In this document: positions 33,058 to 42,766 of the stretch, piece after piece
How the letters are laid out: every line of letters starts with the position of its first letter
Position numbering within the stretch: the stretch's first letter is position 1
NCBI RefSeq assembly: GCF_004011175.1
Contig: NZ_RQXX01000001.1
Location: 608,535-672,534 of the forward strand
Reading direction: 5' to 3'
Length of the DNA stretch: 64,000 nucleotides
From: Mesobaculum littorinae
Lineage (GTDB): Bacteria; Pseudomonadota; Alphaproteobacteria; Rhodobacterales; Rhodobacteraceae
Notes under the pieces: model-generated
What the model saw: only the letters and a program-made list of their open reading frames with translations
Told to the model about the DNA's origin: nothing
Database searches by the model: none
Made by a program: the position numbers and the translations under genes

Positions 33058-34104
33058 TTACGCGCGCGGCAGGATCACCGAAAACGTCGTGCCCTCACCC
33101 GGCGTGCTGTCCACCCGCAGCCGCCCGCGGTGGCGGCTGATGATGTGCTTGACGATGGCCAGCCCCAGCCCCGTCCCGCCCAGGGCACGCGAGCGATGGC
33201 TGTCGACCCTGTAGAACCGCTCGGTCAGACGTGGCACGTGCAACGGGTCGATCCCCTCGCCCCGGTCCCAGACATCGACGCGCAAAGCCGGGCCGCGCAG
33301 GGCCGGATCACGCTCTTTCTGGATCACGCTCACACCGATGACCTTGCCGGTGCCGCCATACTTGATCGCGTTCTCGACAAGGTTGGTGAAGACCTGTCGC
33401 ATCTGGTCGGGGTCGCCCGTTACCATCAGCCCCGGGTCGGTCCCCTCCGTCTCGATCGTGACGCCCGCCTCCGTGGCCAATTCCGAGAAGGTGTTGACGA
33501 CCGAGTGCAGCAGCCCCCCGAGGTCGATCGCCTCGGTCGGGCGGATCCGTTCCTCGGACTCAACCCGGCTGAGCGACAGCAGGTCGGCGACAAGCCGGTT
33601 CATCCGCGCCGCCTCGCGCTCCATGATCTCGAGAAACCTCTCGCGGGCCACCGCATCATCGCGCGCCGCACCGCGCAGGGTTTCGATGAACCCGGACAGG
33701 GCCGTCAGGGGGGTGCGCAACTCGTGGCTGACATTGGCCACGAAATCGCGCCGCATCTGCCCGGCCTCAAGCATCGCGGTCGTGTCTTCGAGAGAGACCA
33801 GAACCCCCCGCCCGGCAGGCACCCCCAGCGGTGCGGCGTGGGCCTTCCAGATCGTATCGCGCCCCGATTCCGAGGTCTGGAAGGTCGTCGCGACCGGCTC
33901 GTCGCGAGCGAACGCCCCCTCTATCGCCTCCATCATCGCAGGCTGTCTCAGGACGGTCACGTAATGGCGATCCAGCATCGCGGCACCGAACAAGGCCCTT
34001 GCAGGACCGTTCGCCACCGTGATGCGTTCGCTTTCGTGGACGAAGAAGGCGGGACTGGCCAGGGCGCCCAGAACGGCGTCAAGCGTGGTGGAATCGTCTG
34101 TCAC
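33058..34104 (-). CDS. phoR: Phosphate regulon sensor histidine kinase PhoR (no membrane segment)
   Basis: PhoR (348 residues from the GTG) phosphorylates PhoB when phosphate is short. An N-terminal PAS-like region (about 1-110) precedes HisKA with FVANVSHELRTPLTALSGF (acceptor H127) and an ATPase domain with NLVENAIKYG, DRGEGI and LGGTGLGLAIVKHI. No transmembrane segment is visible, unlike E. coli PhoR, so it may sit on the membrane only through the Pst/PhoU complex. An ATG at 34161 is in frame but lies inside a predicted Pho box and lacks a Shine-Dalgarno, so GTG 34104 (GGAGG 11 bases upstream) was preferred. Confidence 0.9.
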   Translation of the reverse strand: MTDDSTTLDAVLGALASPAFFVHESERITVANGPARALFGAAMLDRHYVTVLRQPAMMEAIEGAFARDEPVATTFQTSESGRDTIWKAHAAPLGVPAGRGVLVSLEDTTAMLEAGQMRRDFVANVSHELRTPLTALSGFIETLRGAARDDAVARERFLEIMEREAARMNRLVADLLSLSRVESEERIRPTEAIDLGGLLHSVVNTFSELATEAGVTIETEGTDPGLMVTGDPDQMRQVFTNLVENAIKYGGTGKVIGVSVIQKERDPALRGPALRVDVWDRGEGIDPLHVPRLTERFYRVDSHRSRALGGTGLGLAIVKHIISRHRGRLRVDSTPGEGTTFSVILPRA

Positions 34105-34155
34105 GGGCTGTCTGGCCTCCCCCTTTGATCGAAGCGTTCGGCCTAGATGACGACT

Positions 34156-34177
34156 CCACATATCAGCTTTATGACAC
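34156..34177 (-). promoter_or_regulatory. Pho box upstream of phoR
   Basis: On the minus strand GTGTCATAAAG is followed directly by CTGATATGTGG: two 11-bp units resembling the PhoB repeat. It lies 51 bases before the GTG start of phoR and just after the stop of the PLP-enzyme gene, suggesting PhoB autoregulates phoR. Confidence 0.6.
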
Positions 34178-34185
34178 CCGCCGCG

Positions 34186-35361
34186 TCAGAGCGTCGCCTG
34201 CACGGCGGTCGCGATCTCGTCGATTAGCACCTCCGCGGGTTCGACGCCGACCGAGATGCGAAACGTGCCCTCGGTGATCCCGAGCGCCGCCCGCGCCTCG
34301 GGGCTGAGCGCGCGGTGGGACGAGGTCGCCGGGTGGCTGATCGTCGTGCCGATGTCCCCCAGCGTCGGGGCAAAGGGAATGTCGCCCGCGGCCCGGACGA
34401 AGGCATTGGCCGCCTCGCGTCCGCCATCCAGCTCGAACGTCACCATGTTGCCGCAGCGCGACCCCAGCAGGATCTCGGCCCGCATGTGATCGGGATGGTC
34501 GGTCCGTCCGGGATAGAGCACGCGGGCAACGCCATCGAGCCCGGCCAGCGCGTCGGCCAGCTTCGCCGCCGTGGCCTCGGCCCGGTCGTAGCGCAGCTCG
34601 AAGGAATAAAGCCCGCGCTCGGCCAGCCAGCAATCGAAGGGGCTGGGCGTCAGGCCGGTCGTCACGGCGAAATCGCGGATCTTCTGGCGCAGGGCAGGAT
34701 CCTGCGCCGCAACATAGCCCAGCGTCGCGTCCGAGTGCCCTGCCAGCAGCTTCGTGACGGAATGCAGGACGATGTCGGCGCCATGTTCGAACGGCCGGAT
34801 CGCGCGCGGGGTGGTAAAGGTGTTGTCGACGACCAGAAGGATGCCCCGCTCGCGGGCCAGCCTTGCGATGCCCTCGATATCGGCGACCCGCAGCGTCGGG
34901 TTCGACACGACCTCCAGCAGGATCATCCGCGTCGTGGGCCGCAGTGCCGCGGCAAAACGCGCAGCGTCGGTCACGGGGGCGAACCCGGTGGTCACCCCGA
35001 ACCGCGGCAGGTCCTGGGTCAGAAGCCGCAGCGACCGACCGTAAAGCTGATCGCCCCCGACCACGTGGTCGCCGCTCTTCAGCACGCCCATCAGCGCCGC
35101 CGTCACCGCCGCCATGCCCGAGCCCAGGACGATCCCGCCTTCGGCCCCTTCTAGCGCGTCGATCTTCTGCGCCAGGACGTCGGCGTTGGGATGGCCTTCG
35201 CGGGCGTAGGAATAGCCGCGTGTGCGGCCCTCGTACTGCGCGTCCAGCGCGTCGGGGCTTTCCGAGGCATAGACGACCGAAGGCTGCAGAGGCGTGCCAA
35301 CCGGGCGGCTGGCCGTTTCAGGCCACGGGGTGCGGCGCACCAGTGTCTTGGGGTTTTTCAT
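34186..35361 (-). CDS. Trans-sulfuration family PLP-dependent enzyme (cystathionine gamma-synthase-like)
   Basis: This 391-residue enzyme is of the Cys/Met metabolism PLP family (cystathionine gamma-synthase, beta/gamma-lyase, O-acetylhomoserine sulfhydrylase). The PLP lysine is K204 in [12 protein letters not shown]179 (VVDNTF) contacts the pyridine nitrogen, and [12 protein letters not shown] is the intersubunit PLP-phosphate region. The tail [17 protein letters not shown] is typical. The exact reaction cannot be fixed from sequence. The frame is open upstream to 35556 but there it overlaps the carbonic anhydrase gene; ATG 35361 gives an ATGA overlap with it. Confidence 0.88.
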   Translation of the reverse strand: MKNPKTLVRRTPWPETASRPVGTPLQPSVVYASESPDALDAQYEGRTRGYSYAREGHPNADVLAQKIDALEGAEGGIVLGSGMAAVTAALMGVLKSGDHVVGGDQLYGRSLRLLTQDLPRFGVTTGFAPVTDAARFAAALRPTTRMILLEVVSNPTLRVADIEGIARLARERGILLVVDNTFTTPRAIRPFEHGADIVLHSVTKLLAGHSDATLGYVAAQDPALRQKIRDFAVTTGLTPSPFDCWLAERGLYSFELRYDRAEATAAKLADALAGLDGVARVLYPGRTDHPDHMRAEILLGSRCGNMVTFELDGGREAANAFVRAAGDIPFAPTLGDIGTTISHPATSSHRALSPEARAALGITEGTFRISVGVEPAEVLIDEIATAVQATL

Positions 35362-35897
35362 GCGCCCTGCCCTCCGTCCGTCAGCGTGTCGCCGAACCGT
35401 TTCGCATTGTCCTGGTAGTGCAGCGCGCTGGCAAGCAGCGCCTGCTTCTGCTGTTCGCTCAGTTCGCGCACGACCTTGCCCGGCGCTCCCATCACCAGCG
35501 ATCCGTCGGGAATCTCCTTGCCCTCGGTCACCAGCGCGCCGGCGGCGATCAGGCAATTGCGGCCGATCCGGGCGCCGTTGAGGATCGTCGCCCCCATGCC
35601 GACCAGGCTTTCATCGCCGATGGTACAGCCGTGCAGCATCGCCTTATGCCCGATCGTGCAGTTCGCGCCGATCGTCAGCGGAAAGCCCATGTCGGTGTGA
35701 CAGACGACGTTTTCCTGCAGGTTGGTCCCGGCGCCGACCTCGATCGCCTCGTTGTCGCCACGCAGGGTCGCGCCGAACCAGACCGAGCTGCGCGCGCCCA
35801 GGACCACGTTGCCGATCACGTTGGCATCGGGCGCAACCCAGGCCGAGCCGTCTTCGGGCAGGACGGGCGCAACATCGCCCAGACTGTAAAGGGTCAT
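35358..35897 (-). CDS. Gamma-class carbonic anhydrase-like hexapeptide protein
   Basis: This 179-residue left-handed beta-helix protein (YrdA/CaiE/gamma-CA type) has hexapeptide turns throughout ([19 protein letters not shown]). The metal-ligand histidines are conserved in VCHTDMG and [10 protein letters not shown], so zinc or iron binding is likely; carbonic anhydrase activity is variable in this family. A short C-terminal helix follows. Its start overlaps the gmk stop (ATGA) and its stop overlaps the PLP-enzyme start, making a tight operon yicC-gmk-this gene-PLP enzyme. Confidence 0.9.
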   Translation of the reverse strand: MTLYSLGDVAPVLPEDGSAWVAPDANVIGNVVLGARSSVWFGATLRGDNEAIEVGAGTNLQENVVCHTDMGFPLTIGANCTIGHKAMLHGCTIGDESLVGMGATILNGARIGRNCLIAAGALVTEGKEIPDGSLVMGAPGKVVRELSEQQKQALLASALHYQDNAKRFGDTLTDGGQGA

Positions 35898-36532
35898 TGC
35901 CTCTCCTCGAATTCGTGGTTCAGCCGGCGCACCGTGTCCGACAGCGCGGGCTGCTGCGAAATGCGCAACCGCTCGGCCGTGACGATGGTCTTCAAGCGGT
36001 CCTCCGTCTCGTCGAGATCGTCGTTCACCAGGACATAGTCGTATTCCGGCCAGTGGCTGATCTCGTCGCGGCTTTTCCGCATCCGGGCCGCGATCACCTC
36101 GTCGCTATCCTGCCCGCGCGACCGCAGGCGGCGTTCGAGTTCGTGGATCGACGGCGGCAGGATGAAGATCGACAGCGTGTGCTTGCCCAGAAGCGAGGTG
36201 CGGATCTGCTGACCGCCCTGCCAGTCCACGTCGAACAGCACGTCGCGACCCGATGAGATCGCCGCCTCGACCGGCGCTATGGGCGAGCCGTAGAGCTGGC
36301 CGAAGACCTCGGCATGTTCCAGCATCTGCCCCGCATCGACCATGGCGCGGAACGCGTCATGGGTGCGGAAGAAGTACTCGCGCCCCTCCTCCTCGCCCGC
36401 GCGGGGCGCGCGGGTGGTGGCCGAGACCGAGAAGCTGAGCGCCGGGTCCCAGGCCATGAGCCGCCGGGCCAGCGTGGATTTTCCGGCCCCCGAGGGCGAG
36501 CTGAGAATGATAAGAAGACCGCGCCGCGCCAA
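35894..36532 (-). CDS. gmk: Guanylate kinase (TTG start)
   Basis: Gmk (212 residues) phosphorylates GMP to GDP. The P-loop [10 protein letters not shown] starts at residue 11, followed by the GMP-binding [21 protein letters not shown] and the lid region [24 protein letters not shown]. No ATG fits: an upstream ATG at 36592 lies inside yicC. TTG at 36532 is proposed because GTGGAG lies 7 bases upstream and the product then starts at the family-standard position. It is 4 bases after the yicC stop. Confidence 0.92.
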   Translation of the reverse strand: MARRGLLIILSSPSGAGKSTLARRLMAWDPALSFSVSATTRAPRAGEEEGREYFFRTHDAFRAMVDAGQMLEHAEVFGQLYGSPIAPVEAAISSGRDVLFDVDWQGGQQIRTSLLGKHTLSIFILPPSIHELERRLRSRGQDSDEVIAARMRKSRDEISHWPEYDYVLVNDDLDETEDRLKTIVTAERLRISQQPALSDTVRRLNHEFEERQ

Positions 36533-36536
36533 GGGG

Positions 36537-37424
36537 TTACTCCACGTTCTGAATTTGCTCGCGCATCTGATCAATGACCGTCTTGAGGTCAAGCCCGAGC
36601 CGCGTCAGCTCAGCATTCTGCGCCTTGGAACACAAGGTGTTGGCTTCGCGGTTGAACTCTTGGCTGAGGAAATCCAGCTTGCGGCCCACCGCGCCGTCTT
36701 CGGCCAGAAGCGTGCGAGCCTGTGCGACATGCGCGCTCAGCCGGTCCAGCTCTTCGGTGACGTCGGCCTTGACCGCCAGCAGCGCCAGTTCCTGCGCCAC
36801 CCGGTCGGGGTCGGCATCGGCCTGGTCCATTACCGCGGTTAGGTTAGCCTTCAGCTGGCCCGCACGTTCGGCGGTGCGCGCCTCGGCCAGCGCGCCGGCG
36901 TCGCGCGTCAGCCCGGCAATGGTGTCAAGCTGGCCCGAGAGGATCGCTGCGAGGGCCTGCCCCTCATGCGCGCGCATCTGCGCGAAGGCGTCCAGCAACG
37001 CGGGCAGATCGGCCAGGACGGCGCGCGCCATCGCCTCGGCATCGGCCTCTTCCGGCGCGGCATCCAGCACGCCGCGCATCGCCATCACCTCGGTCGCGGA
37101 TACCGGCCGCAGCGCAAGGCCCTGCGCCGCGGCGTTGGCTTCGACCGTGCGGATCTGCTGCAGCACGGCGGTCAGGCGGTCGCCGTCGATCTCGGTCGCG
37201 GCGGGGCCGCCGCTTCGGGCCAGTCGCAGCGAGACGGTGACATTGCCGCGCCGTGCCACCTGGCCCACCGCCTTGCGCACGGGCTGGTCCAGCGCACCCA
37301 GCCAGTCAGGCACCCGCAGACGCAGATCCAGCCCGCGTCCGTTGACCGAGCGGATTTCCCATGTCCAGGCCCAGCCTTCGGTGCCGCCCTGAATTGTGGC
37401 AAAACCCGTCATGGAATGTGGCAT
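36537..37424 (-). CDS. yicC: YicC/YloC family endoribonuclease
   Basis: This 295-residue protein has the family landmarks: the opening [40 protein letters not shown] and the C-terminal DUF1732 block [24 protein letters not shown]. Recent work on E. coli and Bacillus homologues supports endoribonuclease activity, and in E. coli a role in small-RNA turnover. Start at ATG 37424 (MPHSMTGF) was chosen; ATG 37412 is an alternative. It heads the operon with gmk, as in many bacteria. Confidence 0.93.
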   Translation of the reverse strand: MPHSMTGFATIQGGTEGWAWTWEIRSVNGRGLDLRLRVPDWLGALDQPVRKAVGQVARRGNVTVSLRLARSGGPAATEIDGDRLTAVLQQIRTVEANAAAQGLALRPVSATEVMAMRGVLDAAPEEADAEAMARAVLADLPALLDAFAQMRAHEGQALAAILSGQLDTIAGLTRDAGALAEARTAERAGQLKANLTAVMDQADADPDRVAQELALLAVKADVTEELDRLSAHVAQARTLLAEDGAVGRKLDFLSQEFNREANTLCSKAQNAELTRLGLDLKTVIDQMREQIQNVE

Positions 37425-37570
37425 GTCCGTTAACCCCTTTGCACATTTTTGCCAGATTTCCACCCTATGCCATGCTATGGCCGTAATCGGGGGCAGAGAG
37501 AGGCCGCATTCGGTTAGCAGCCCGTTAAGGTTGCTACAACAATGCGGCGAGATATGAGAGGGGTCCGGCC

Positions 37571-38320
37571 ATGGACAGCGAAACCAAGGAGATGACGAAC
37601 ATCGTTTCGATCCTGACCCGGCAGCAGGTCGAGCCAGGGGACGCGTTCGTCGAGGTGGAAACCTACTGGCAGGCCCTGTGCGACGGCCGCCTGATGCCGC
37701 AGCGGTCCGAGGTCGATCCGCGGGGCATCGCCGGCGCGCTGGACCATGTGTTCCTGATCGAGCGGATTTCGCGTGGCGAGGCCAAGCTGAGGGTCGCCGG
37801 TGGTCACCTGACCGAGATTATCGGCCATGATTGCCGCGGTCTTCCGCTCAGCCTGCTGTTCGACACCGCGTCGCGCGCGGAGCTGGCGCAGGCGGTGGAC
37901 GCGATGTTTTCGGGTCCTGCGCGTCTGGAATTCGGGCTGACCGGCCAGGCGCCGCGCTGGCGGGGCAAGGTGACGGGGCGGATGCTGCTGTTGCCGCTGC
38001 GCGACGAATGGGGCGAGACGACCCGGGCCATCGGCGTTCTTCGGCTTGAGGGCCCGGTGACCGCCCCACAGCGGCTTACCATCGCCGGGCAGTTGCGCCG
38101 CGGCCTGTCGGGCGGTCTGCCGGCCCCCGTGGCGTCGCCGTCGGCCGAGGCCGACCCGGTAGCTGCCGCTGCGCCTGCGGACCACCCGGTCGCCGACCGC
38201 GTGGTCGACCCCGTGCCGGCGGCGGAACGGGCAGAGGTGCCCCACCCCGCCGCCGACACGCCCTCGCGCCCTGCGGGACGGCCGCACCTGCGCCTCGTCC
38301 GGACCTCCGAGGACGCCTGA
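37571..38320 (+). CDS. PAS domain protein (PAS_5 family)
   Basis: This 249-residue cytoplasmic protein has an N-terminal PAS_5-type domain (about residues 25-160) recognisable from VETYWQALCDGRLMPQRSEVDPRGI, FLIERISRGEAKLRVAG and the GMLLLPLRDEWG-like segment. Proteins of this kind are common in alphaproteobacteria and have no proven function. The C-terminal 80 residues are Pro/Ala/Asp-rich and probably disordered, ending in basic RPHLRLVRTSEDA. ATG 37571 has GAGAGGGG upstream; ATG 37592 is an alternative. It is divergent from yicC. Confidence 0.82.
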   Translation: MDSETKEMTNIVSILTRQQVEPGDAFVEVETYWQALCDGRLMPQRSEVDPRGIAGALDHVFLIERISRGEAKLRVAGGHLTEIIGHDCRGLPLSLLFDTASRAELAQAVDAMFSGPARLEFGLTGQAPRWRGKVTGRMLLLPLRDEWGETTRAIGVLRLEGPVTAPQRLTIAGQLRRGLSGGLPAPVASPSAEADPVAAAAPADHPVADRVVDPVPAAERAEVPHPAADTPSRPAGRPHLRLVRTSEDA

Positions 38321-38625
38321 CAGGCGTCGTCGAAGGTCCGGGCGCGATGACCGCATGTTCGCGCCCCGCCTGGCAGCGCGCTGGCTGTCGGTACAGAGCT
38401 TGTGACCGGGTCGTGGTGCGGCGGGCCGAACGGTCCCCAGACCTAACAGCCGTGTGCGCATCCGGGCGCCGGGCATAACCCCGGGATGCCCGCATCTGTC
38501 AGCCAGATAGGATCATTCCAAATGCAACGCGCCCCCGCAGGTCTCTGCGGGGGCGCGTTGCATTTGGTGGCGACTGCCGCCGACATCGCGTCGTGGCGGA
38601 CCGGACCGACGTTTGGTGCCCGCGA
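38321..38625. other. Intergenic, 305 bp, no gene seen
   Basis: This gap lies between the convergent PAS and DAHP-synthase genes. The only structure found is the 23-bp inverted repeat described separately; the short open frames here are low-complexity and overlap it. Confidence 0.6.
38518..38567. repeat. 23-bp perfect inverted repeat with 4-base loop
   Basis: Bases 38518-38540 and 38545-38567 are exact reverse complements around the loop GTCT; the inner arm is CGCGCCCCCGCAG. It lies 59 bases past the DAHP-synthase stop (minus strand) and 198 past the PAS gene stop, so it could act as a bidirectional terminator, but neither side has a U-tract and the stem is far longer than needed. Confidence 0.85.
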
Positions 38626-39996
38626 TCAGCCGACCGCGGATTGGCGTTGGGCGACCTGCCGTCCTGAAAGCTCTTCGGCAACGAGGAACGCCAGTTCGAG
38701 CGCCTGCGAGGCATTGAGCCGCGGATCGCAGGCCGTGTGGTAGCGGTCTGCCAGGTTCTCTTCGCTCACCGCGTGGACGCCGCCGGTGCATTCGGTCACG
38801 TCGCGGCCCGTCATCTCGAAATGCACGCCACCGGGGATCGTGCCCTCGGCGTTGTGGACGGCGAAGAACTCCTGCACCTCGCGCAGGACCGACTCGAAGG
38901 GCCGGGTCTTGTACCCCGTGGCCGACTTGATGGTGTTGCCGTGCATCGGATCACAGGTCCAGAGCACCTTCGCGCCCTCTTCCTCGACCGCACGGACCAG
39001 CTTGGGCAGGTGGTCGCCCACCGTTCCCGCGCCGAAGCGGGCGATCAGCGTCAGGCGCCCGGCCTCGTTCGACGGGTTGAGCTTGTCCAGCAATCGCTTG
39101 AGATCGTCGACCTCCATCGAGGGGCCGCATTTCAGGCCGATGGGGTTGGCCACGCCGCGGGCGAATTCGACATGCGCGCCGTCAGGCTGACGGGTGCGGT
39201 CGCCGATCCAGATCAGGTGGCCCGATCCCGCGATCGTCTGGCCGGTGGTCGAATCGATCCTGCACAGCGCCTCTTCGTATTCCAGCAAAAGCGCTTCGTG
39301 GCTGGTGTAGAAATCGACGGTGTTCAGCTCGTGGTTCGACTGGCTGGTCAGTCCCGCGGCGGACATGAAATCGAGCGAATCCTGGATCCGGTTCGCCATG
39401 TCGCGGTATTTCTCGGCCTCTTCCCGGTCAGTGAACCCCAGTGTCCAGGCGTGCACCCGGTGCAGATCGGCAAAACCGCCCTTCGAGAAGGCGCGCAGAA
39501 GGTTCAGCGTCGCCGCCGCCTGGGTGTAGGCTTCGAGCATACGCTCGGGCGCGGGAATGCGGGCCTCGGGCGTGAAGTCGAAGCCGTTGATGATGTCGCC
39601 GCGATAGGACGGCAGCTCGACATCACCGACCTTTTCGGTGGGGGCCGACCGCGGTTTGGCGAATTGCCCGGCCATGCGGCCGATCTTAACCGTCGGAACC
39701 TTGGCGCCGTAGGTCAGCACCATCGCCATCTGCAACAACACCTTGAAGGTGTCGCGGATGCCGTCGGCCGAAAATTCGGCAAAGCTTTCGGCGCAATCGC
39801 CGCCCTGCAGCAGAAAGGCCCGGCCCTCGGCCGCTTCGGCCAGCTCGGCCTTCAGCGTGCGTGTCTCACCGGCAAAGACGAGCGGCGGAAACTTGGCCAG
39901 TCGGGTTTCGACCGCGGCCAGCCGCTCGGCATCGGTATAGTCGGGCATCTGCACCCGCGGTTTCGCGCGCCATGCGGCCTTCGTCCAGTCGCTCAT
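38626..39996 (-). CDS. Class II 3-deoxy-7-phosphoheptulonate (DAHP) synthase
   Basis: This 456-residue enzyme condenses phosphoenolpyruvate and erythrose 4-phosphate, the first step of the shikimate pathway. Plant/actinobacterial type II hallmarks are present: [14 protein letters not shown] (metal cysteine), [52 protein letters not shown] and [17 protein letters not shown]. Start ATG 39996 ([10 protein letters not shown]) fits the family and has GGGAGAAGAG upstream; ATG 40017 is possible. It is a single gene, divergent from the GlxA-like regulator. Confidence 0.94.
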   Translation of the reverse strand: MSDWTKAAWRAKPRVQMPDYTDAERLAAVETRLAKFPPLVFAGETRTLKAELAEAAEGRAFLLQGGDCAESFAEFSADGIRDTFKVLLQMAMVLTYGAKVPTVKIGRMAGQFAKPRSAPTEKVGDVELPSYRGDIINGFDFTPEARIPAPERMLEAYTQAAATLNLLRAFSKGGFADLHRVHAWTLGFTDREEAEKYRDMANRIQDSLDFMSAAGLTSQSNHELNTVDFYTSHEALLLEYEEALCRIDSTTGQTIAGSGHLIWIGDRTRQPDGAHVEFARGVANPIGLKCGPSMEVDDLKRLLDKLNPSNEAGRLTLIARFGAGTVGDHLPKLVRAVEEEGAKVLWTCDPMHGNTIKSATGYKTRPFESVLREVQEFFAVHNAEGTIPGGVHFEMTGRDVTECTGGVHAVSEENLADRYHTACDPRLNASQALELAFLVAEELSGRQVAQRQSAVG

Positions 39997-40145
39997 CACT
40001 CTCTTCTCCCCTGTCACGAGGTGAGCTTCGGTTATATGCAGGTATTGAGACCTTGGAAACCACCCTCGGTCGAATTCGGATCGCCATCTTGATCCACCTC
40101 GTCAAATTTGCTTCGCTCGCTCAATCAACCTGAGGGTGGCCGCCC

Positions 40146-41171
40146 ATGAGCCCAAGTCGCCAGACGCCGAGCCCGGAGCTCACCGAGGTCAAGCCGCGTC
40201 GGTTCGTGTTCGTCCTGCTCGACAAGTTCACGTTGCTGTCGTTCTCCTGCGCGGTCGAGGCGCTGCGCTGTGCCAACCGTGTCGCCGGGCGCACGCTTTA
40301 TACGTGGGTGCTGACGGGCGATGGCGAGGGGCGCAACGACGGGGATCCGGGGCGCGTCTTCTCCTCGGCCGGGCTGGGGGTCGAGCTGGACTGCGACCTG
40401 CCCGGGCTTGGGCGCGACGATACAATCCTAGTCTGCGGCGGGCTGGACGTGGGCGAGGCGTCGTCGAAGCGGATCGTGGGGTGGTTGCGTCGCGAGGCAC
40501 GGCACGGGCCGGTGATCGGCGGGCTTTGCACCGCCGGCTGGACCCTCGCAAAGGCCGGGTTGCTGGACGGGCGCCGCGCGACCATCCACTGGGAGAATCA
40601 CGACAGTTTCCTCGAGGAATTCGAAGAGGTGACGCTGACCAAGTCGGTCTTTGTCGTCGACGGCCCGCGGTATACCACGGCGGGCGGCACCTCCTCCGTG
40701 GACCTGCTTCTGAAGTTGATCGCCGACCATCATGGCGAGGATCTGGCGAACGCGGTGGCGGACCAGCTGATCTATTCCGCGATACGTACCGATCAGGATG
40801 TGCAGCGGCTGTCGGTGCCGACCCGGATCGGCGTGCGCCACCCCAAGCTTGCCCAGGTCATCCAGAAGATGGAGGCCTATATAGAAGAGCCGATCAGCCC
40901 CGCGATCCTGGCGCAGGACGTGGGGATGTCGACCCGCCAGCTGGAACGGCTGTTTCGCCGCTATCTCAGCCGCAGCCCCAAGCGGTACTACATGGAACTG
41001 AGGCTGCAGAAGGCGCGCAACCTGTTGATGCAGACGGACATGAGCGTGATCAACGTGGCGCTTGCCTGTGGTTTCACAAGCCCCTCGCATTTCTCGAAAT
41101 GCTACCGCGCGCATTATGCCACGACGCCATATCGCGAACGCGGCTCCCACGCCGCCCGCGACGCGGTCTAG
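40146..41171 (+). CDS. GlxA-family transcriptional regulator (DJ-1/PfpI + AraC)
   Basis: This 341-residue regulator has an N-terminal DJ-1/PfpI-like sensor domain (about 18-200) with the elbow cysteine C128 in GGLCTAGW, and a C-terminal AraC-type double helix-turn-helix (about 235-332, ILAQDVGMSTRQLERLFRRYL and VINVALACGFTSPSHFSKCYR). Relatives control carnitine, glycine betaine, choline or arginine catabolism. The ligand cannot be read here. It lies divergent to DAHP synthase and 237 bases upstream of the liv transporter, which it might regulate. Confidence 0.9.
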   Translation: MSPSRQTPSPELTEVKPRRFVFVLLDKFTLLSFSCAVEALRCANRVAGRTLYTWVLTGDGEGRNDGDPGRVFSSAGLGVELDCDLPGLGRDDTILVCGGLDVGEASSKRIVGWLRREARHGPVIGGLCTAGWTLAKAGLLDGRRATIHWENHDSFLEEFEEVTLTKSVFVVDGPRYTTAGGTSSVDLLLKLIADHHGEDLANAVADQLIYSAIRTDQDVQRLSVPTRIGVRHPKLAQVIQKMEAYIEEPISPAILAQDVGMSTRQLERLFRRYLSRSPKRYYMELRLQKARNLLMQTDMSVINVALACGFTSPSHFSKCYRAHYATTPYRERGSHAARDAV

Positions 41172-41408
41172 ACCCTCGGCCCGCGGGCACGCTGCCCAGC
41201 CTTAGACAGTTGCCGCGATGGTCGGCTCCTGCGACCGGCAAGGAACGTGCAGTCCCGCCCCGTGCGATCCCGCCCCCTGCTCAACCGCGCGAGGTATGGC
41301 GCGCCGTAGCGTCGCCTGCCCTTCCCAATCCTTTCCACGCAATATAACGTCCCCCGCGGACGACGCGGCCGCTTTATGGACCGCCGTCGCAGACAGGGAG
41401 AGTTCAGA

Positions 41409-42599
41409 ATGAAAAAACTGCTGCTTGCAGGCGCCGCAATCACCGCCGCCTCCGGTGCCCTCGCCCAATCCGGCGACCCGGTGAAGATCGGCGTGATCCT
41501 CGGCTACACGGGCCCGATCGAATCGCTGACGCCGAACATGGCAGACGCGGCCGAACTGGCGCTGAACGAAATCAACGACGCGGGCGGCATCCTCGACGGG
41601 CGCATGCTGGAATCCGTGCGCGCCGATTCGACCTGCATCGACAGTGCCGCGGCGACCGCCGCCGCCGAACGTCTGGTGACCTCGGACGGCGTGGCCGGCA
41701 TCATGGGTGCCGACTGCTCGGGCGTGACCGGCGCGGTGCTGGCCAACGTCGCCGTGCCGAACGGCGTCGCGATGATCTCGCCCTCGGCGACTTCGCCGGC
41801 GCTTTCCTCGGCCGAGGACAATGACCTGTTCTTCCGCACCTCGCCCAGCGATGCGCGTCAGGGCGAAGTCATCGCCGAGGTCCTGAACGACAAGGGCATC
41901 GAAGAAGTCGCGGTCACCTATGTGAACGCCGACTACGGCAAGGGTCTTTCCGACGCCGTCACGCAAGCCTTCGAAAAGCTGGGTGGCACCGTGACGCTCG
42001 CCTCGCCGCACGAAGACGGCAAGGCCGACTATTCGGCAGAGATCGGCGCGCTGGCCTCGGCCGGCGGTGAGGCGCTGGTGGTGCTGGGCTACGCCGATGC
42101 CGGCGGCAAGGGCATGATCCAGTCCGCTCTCGACACCGGGGCCTTCGACACCTTCGTCATGGGCGACGGCATGTTCGCGCAGACCCTGATGGATGATCTG
42201 GGCGCCGACATGGAGGGCTCCTTCGGCACCGTGCCATGGTCGGAAGGCGAAGGCGCCGAGGCGTTCATGGCCGCGACCGAGGCCGCCGGCATCAACGGCG
42301 ACAGCACCTTCACCCGCGAAAGCTATGACGCCGCCGCCCTGCTGGCCCTGGCGATGGAGGCTGCCGGATCGACCGACGCCGCCGACTACAAGGCCTCGAT
42401 CACCGAGGTTGCGAACGCGCCGGGCGAACAGATCCTTCCGGGCGAACTGGCCAAGGCGCTGGAGATCCTCGCCGAGGGTGGCGACATCGACTATGTCGGC
42501 GCCACCAATGTCGAGCTGATCGGCCCGGGCGAAGCGGCCGGCACCTTCCGCGAATACGAGGTGACCGACGGCGCCTATTCGACGGTCAAGATGCACTGA
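41409..42599 (+). CDS. Branched-chain amino acid-type ABC transporter binding protein (LivK-like)
   Basis: This 396-residue periplasmic type I binding protein has a signal peptide (MKKLLLAGAAITAASGALA, cleaved before QSGDPV), then VKIGVILGYTGPIESLTPNMADAAELALNE and the disulphide region CIDSAAATAAAERL...GADCSG. It is the first gene of a complete HAAT transporter (binding protein, two ATPases, two permeases). The true ligand could be Leu/Ile/Val, amides or related compounds. An upstream in-frame start at 41376 lacks signal-peptide logic. Two hairpins follow the gene. Confidence 0.91.
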   Translation: MKKLLLAGAAITAASGALAQSGDPVKIGVILGYTGPIESLTPNMADAAELALNEINDAGGILDGRMLESVRADSTCIDSAAATAAAERLVTSDGVAGIMGADCSGVTGAVLANVAVPNGVAMISPSATSPALSSAEDNDLFFRTSPSDARQGEVIAEVLNDKGIEEVAVTYVNADYGKGLSDAVTQAFEKLGGTVTLASPHEDGKADYSAEIGALASAGGEALVVLGYADAGGKGMIQSALDTGAFDTFVMGDGMFAQTLMDDLGADMEGSFGTVPWSEGEGAEAFMAATEAAGINGDSTFTRESYDAAALLALAMEAAGSTDAADYKASITEVANAPGEQILPGELAKALEILAEGGDIDYVGATNVELIGPGEAAGTFREYEVTDGAYSTVKMH

Positions 42600-42653
42600 A
42601 CTTCGGGGCGTCGGCCCGGGCCTTCGGCCCCGGGCGGCGCCAGACGAAAAAAA

Positions 42654-42690
42654 CAGCCCGGTGCGGGGATGAGGCACCGGGCTGCTCTTT
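42654..42690 (+). terminator. Terminator/attenuator after the LivK-like gene
   Basis: CAGCCCGGTGC and GCACCGGGCTG form a perfect 11-bp stem (9-base loop) followed by CTCTTTC; another GC-rich hairpin (GCCCGGG/CCCGGGC, 42614-42635) precedes it. Partial termination would favour binding-protein expression over the downstream transporter genes. Confidence 0.7.
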
Positions 42691-42766
42691 CAAAACGACA
42701 GAAACCGCGGCCGGTCCGTTAGGCGGGGACGCTTGCCTGAAACCGGCGGCCTGTGGAGGGATGGGG

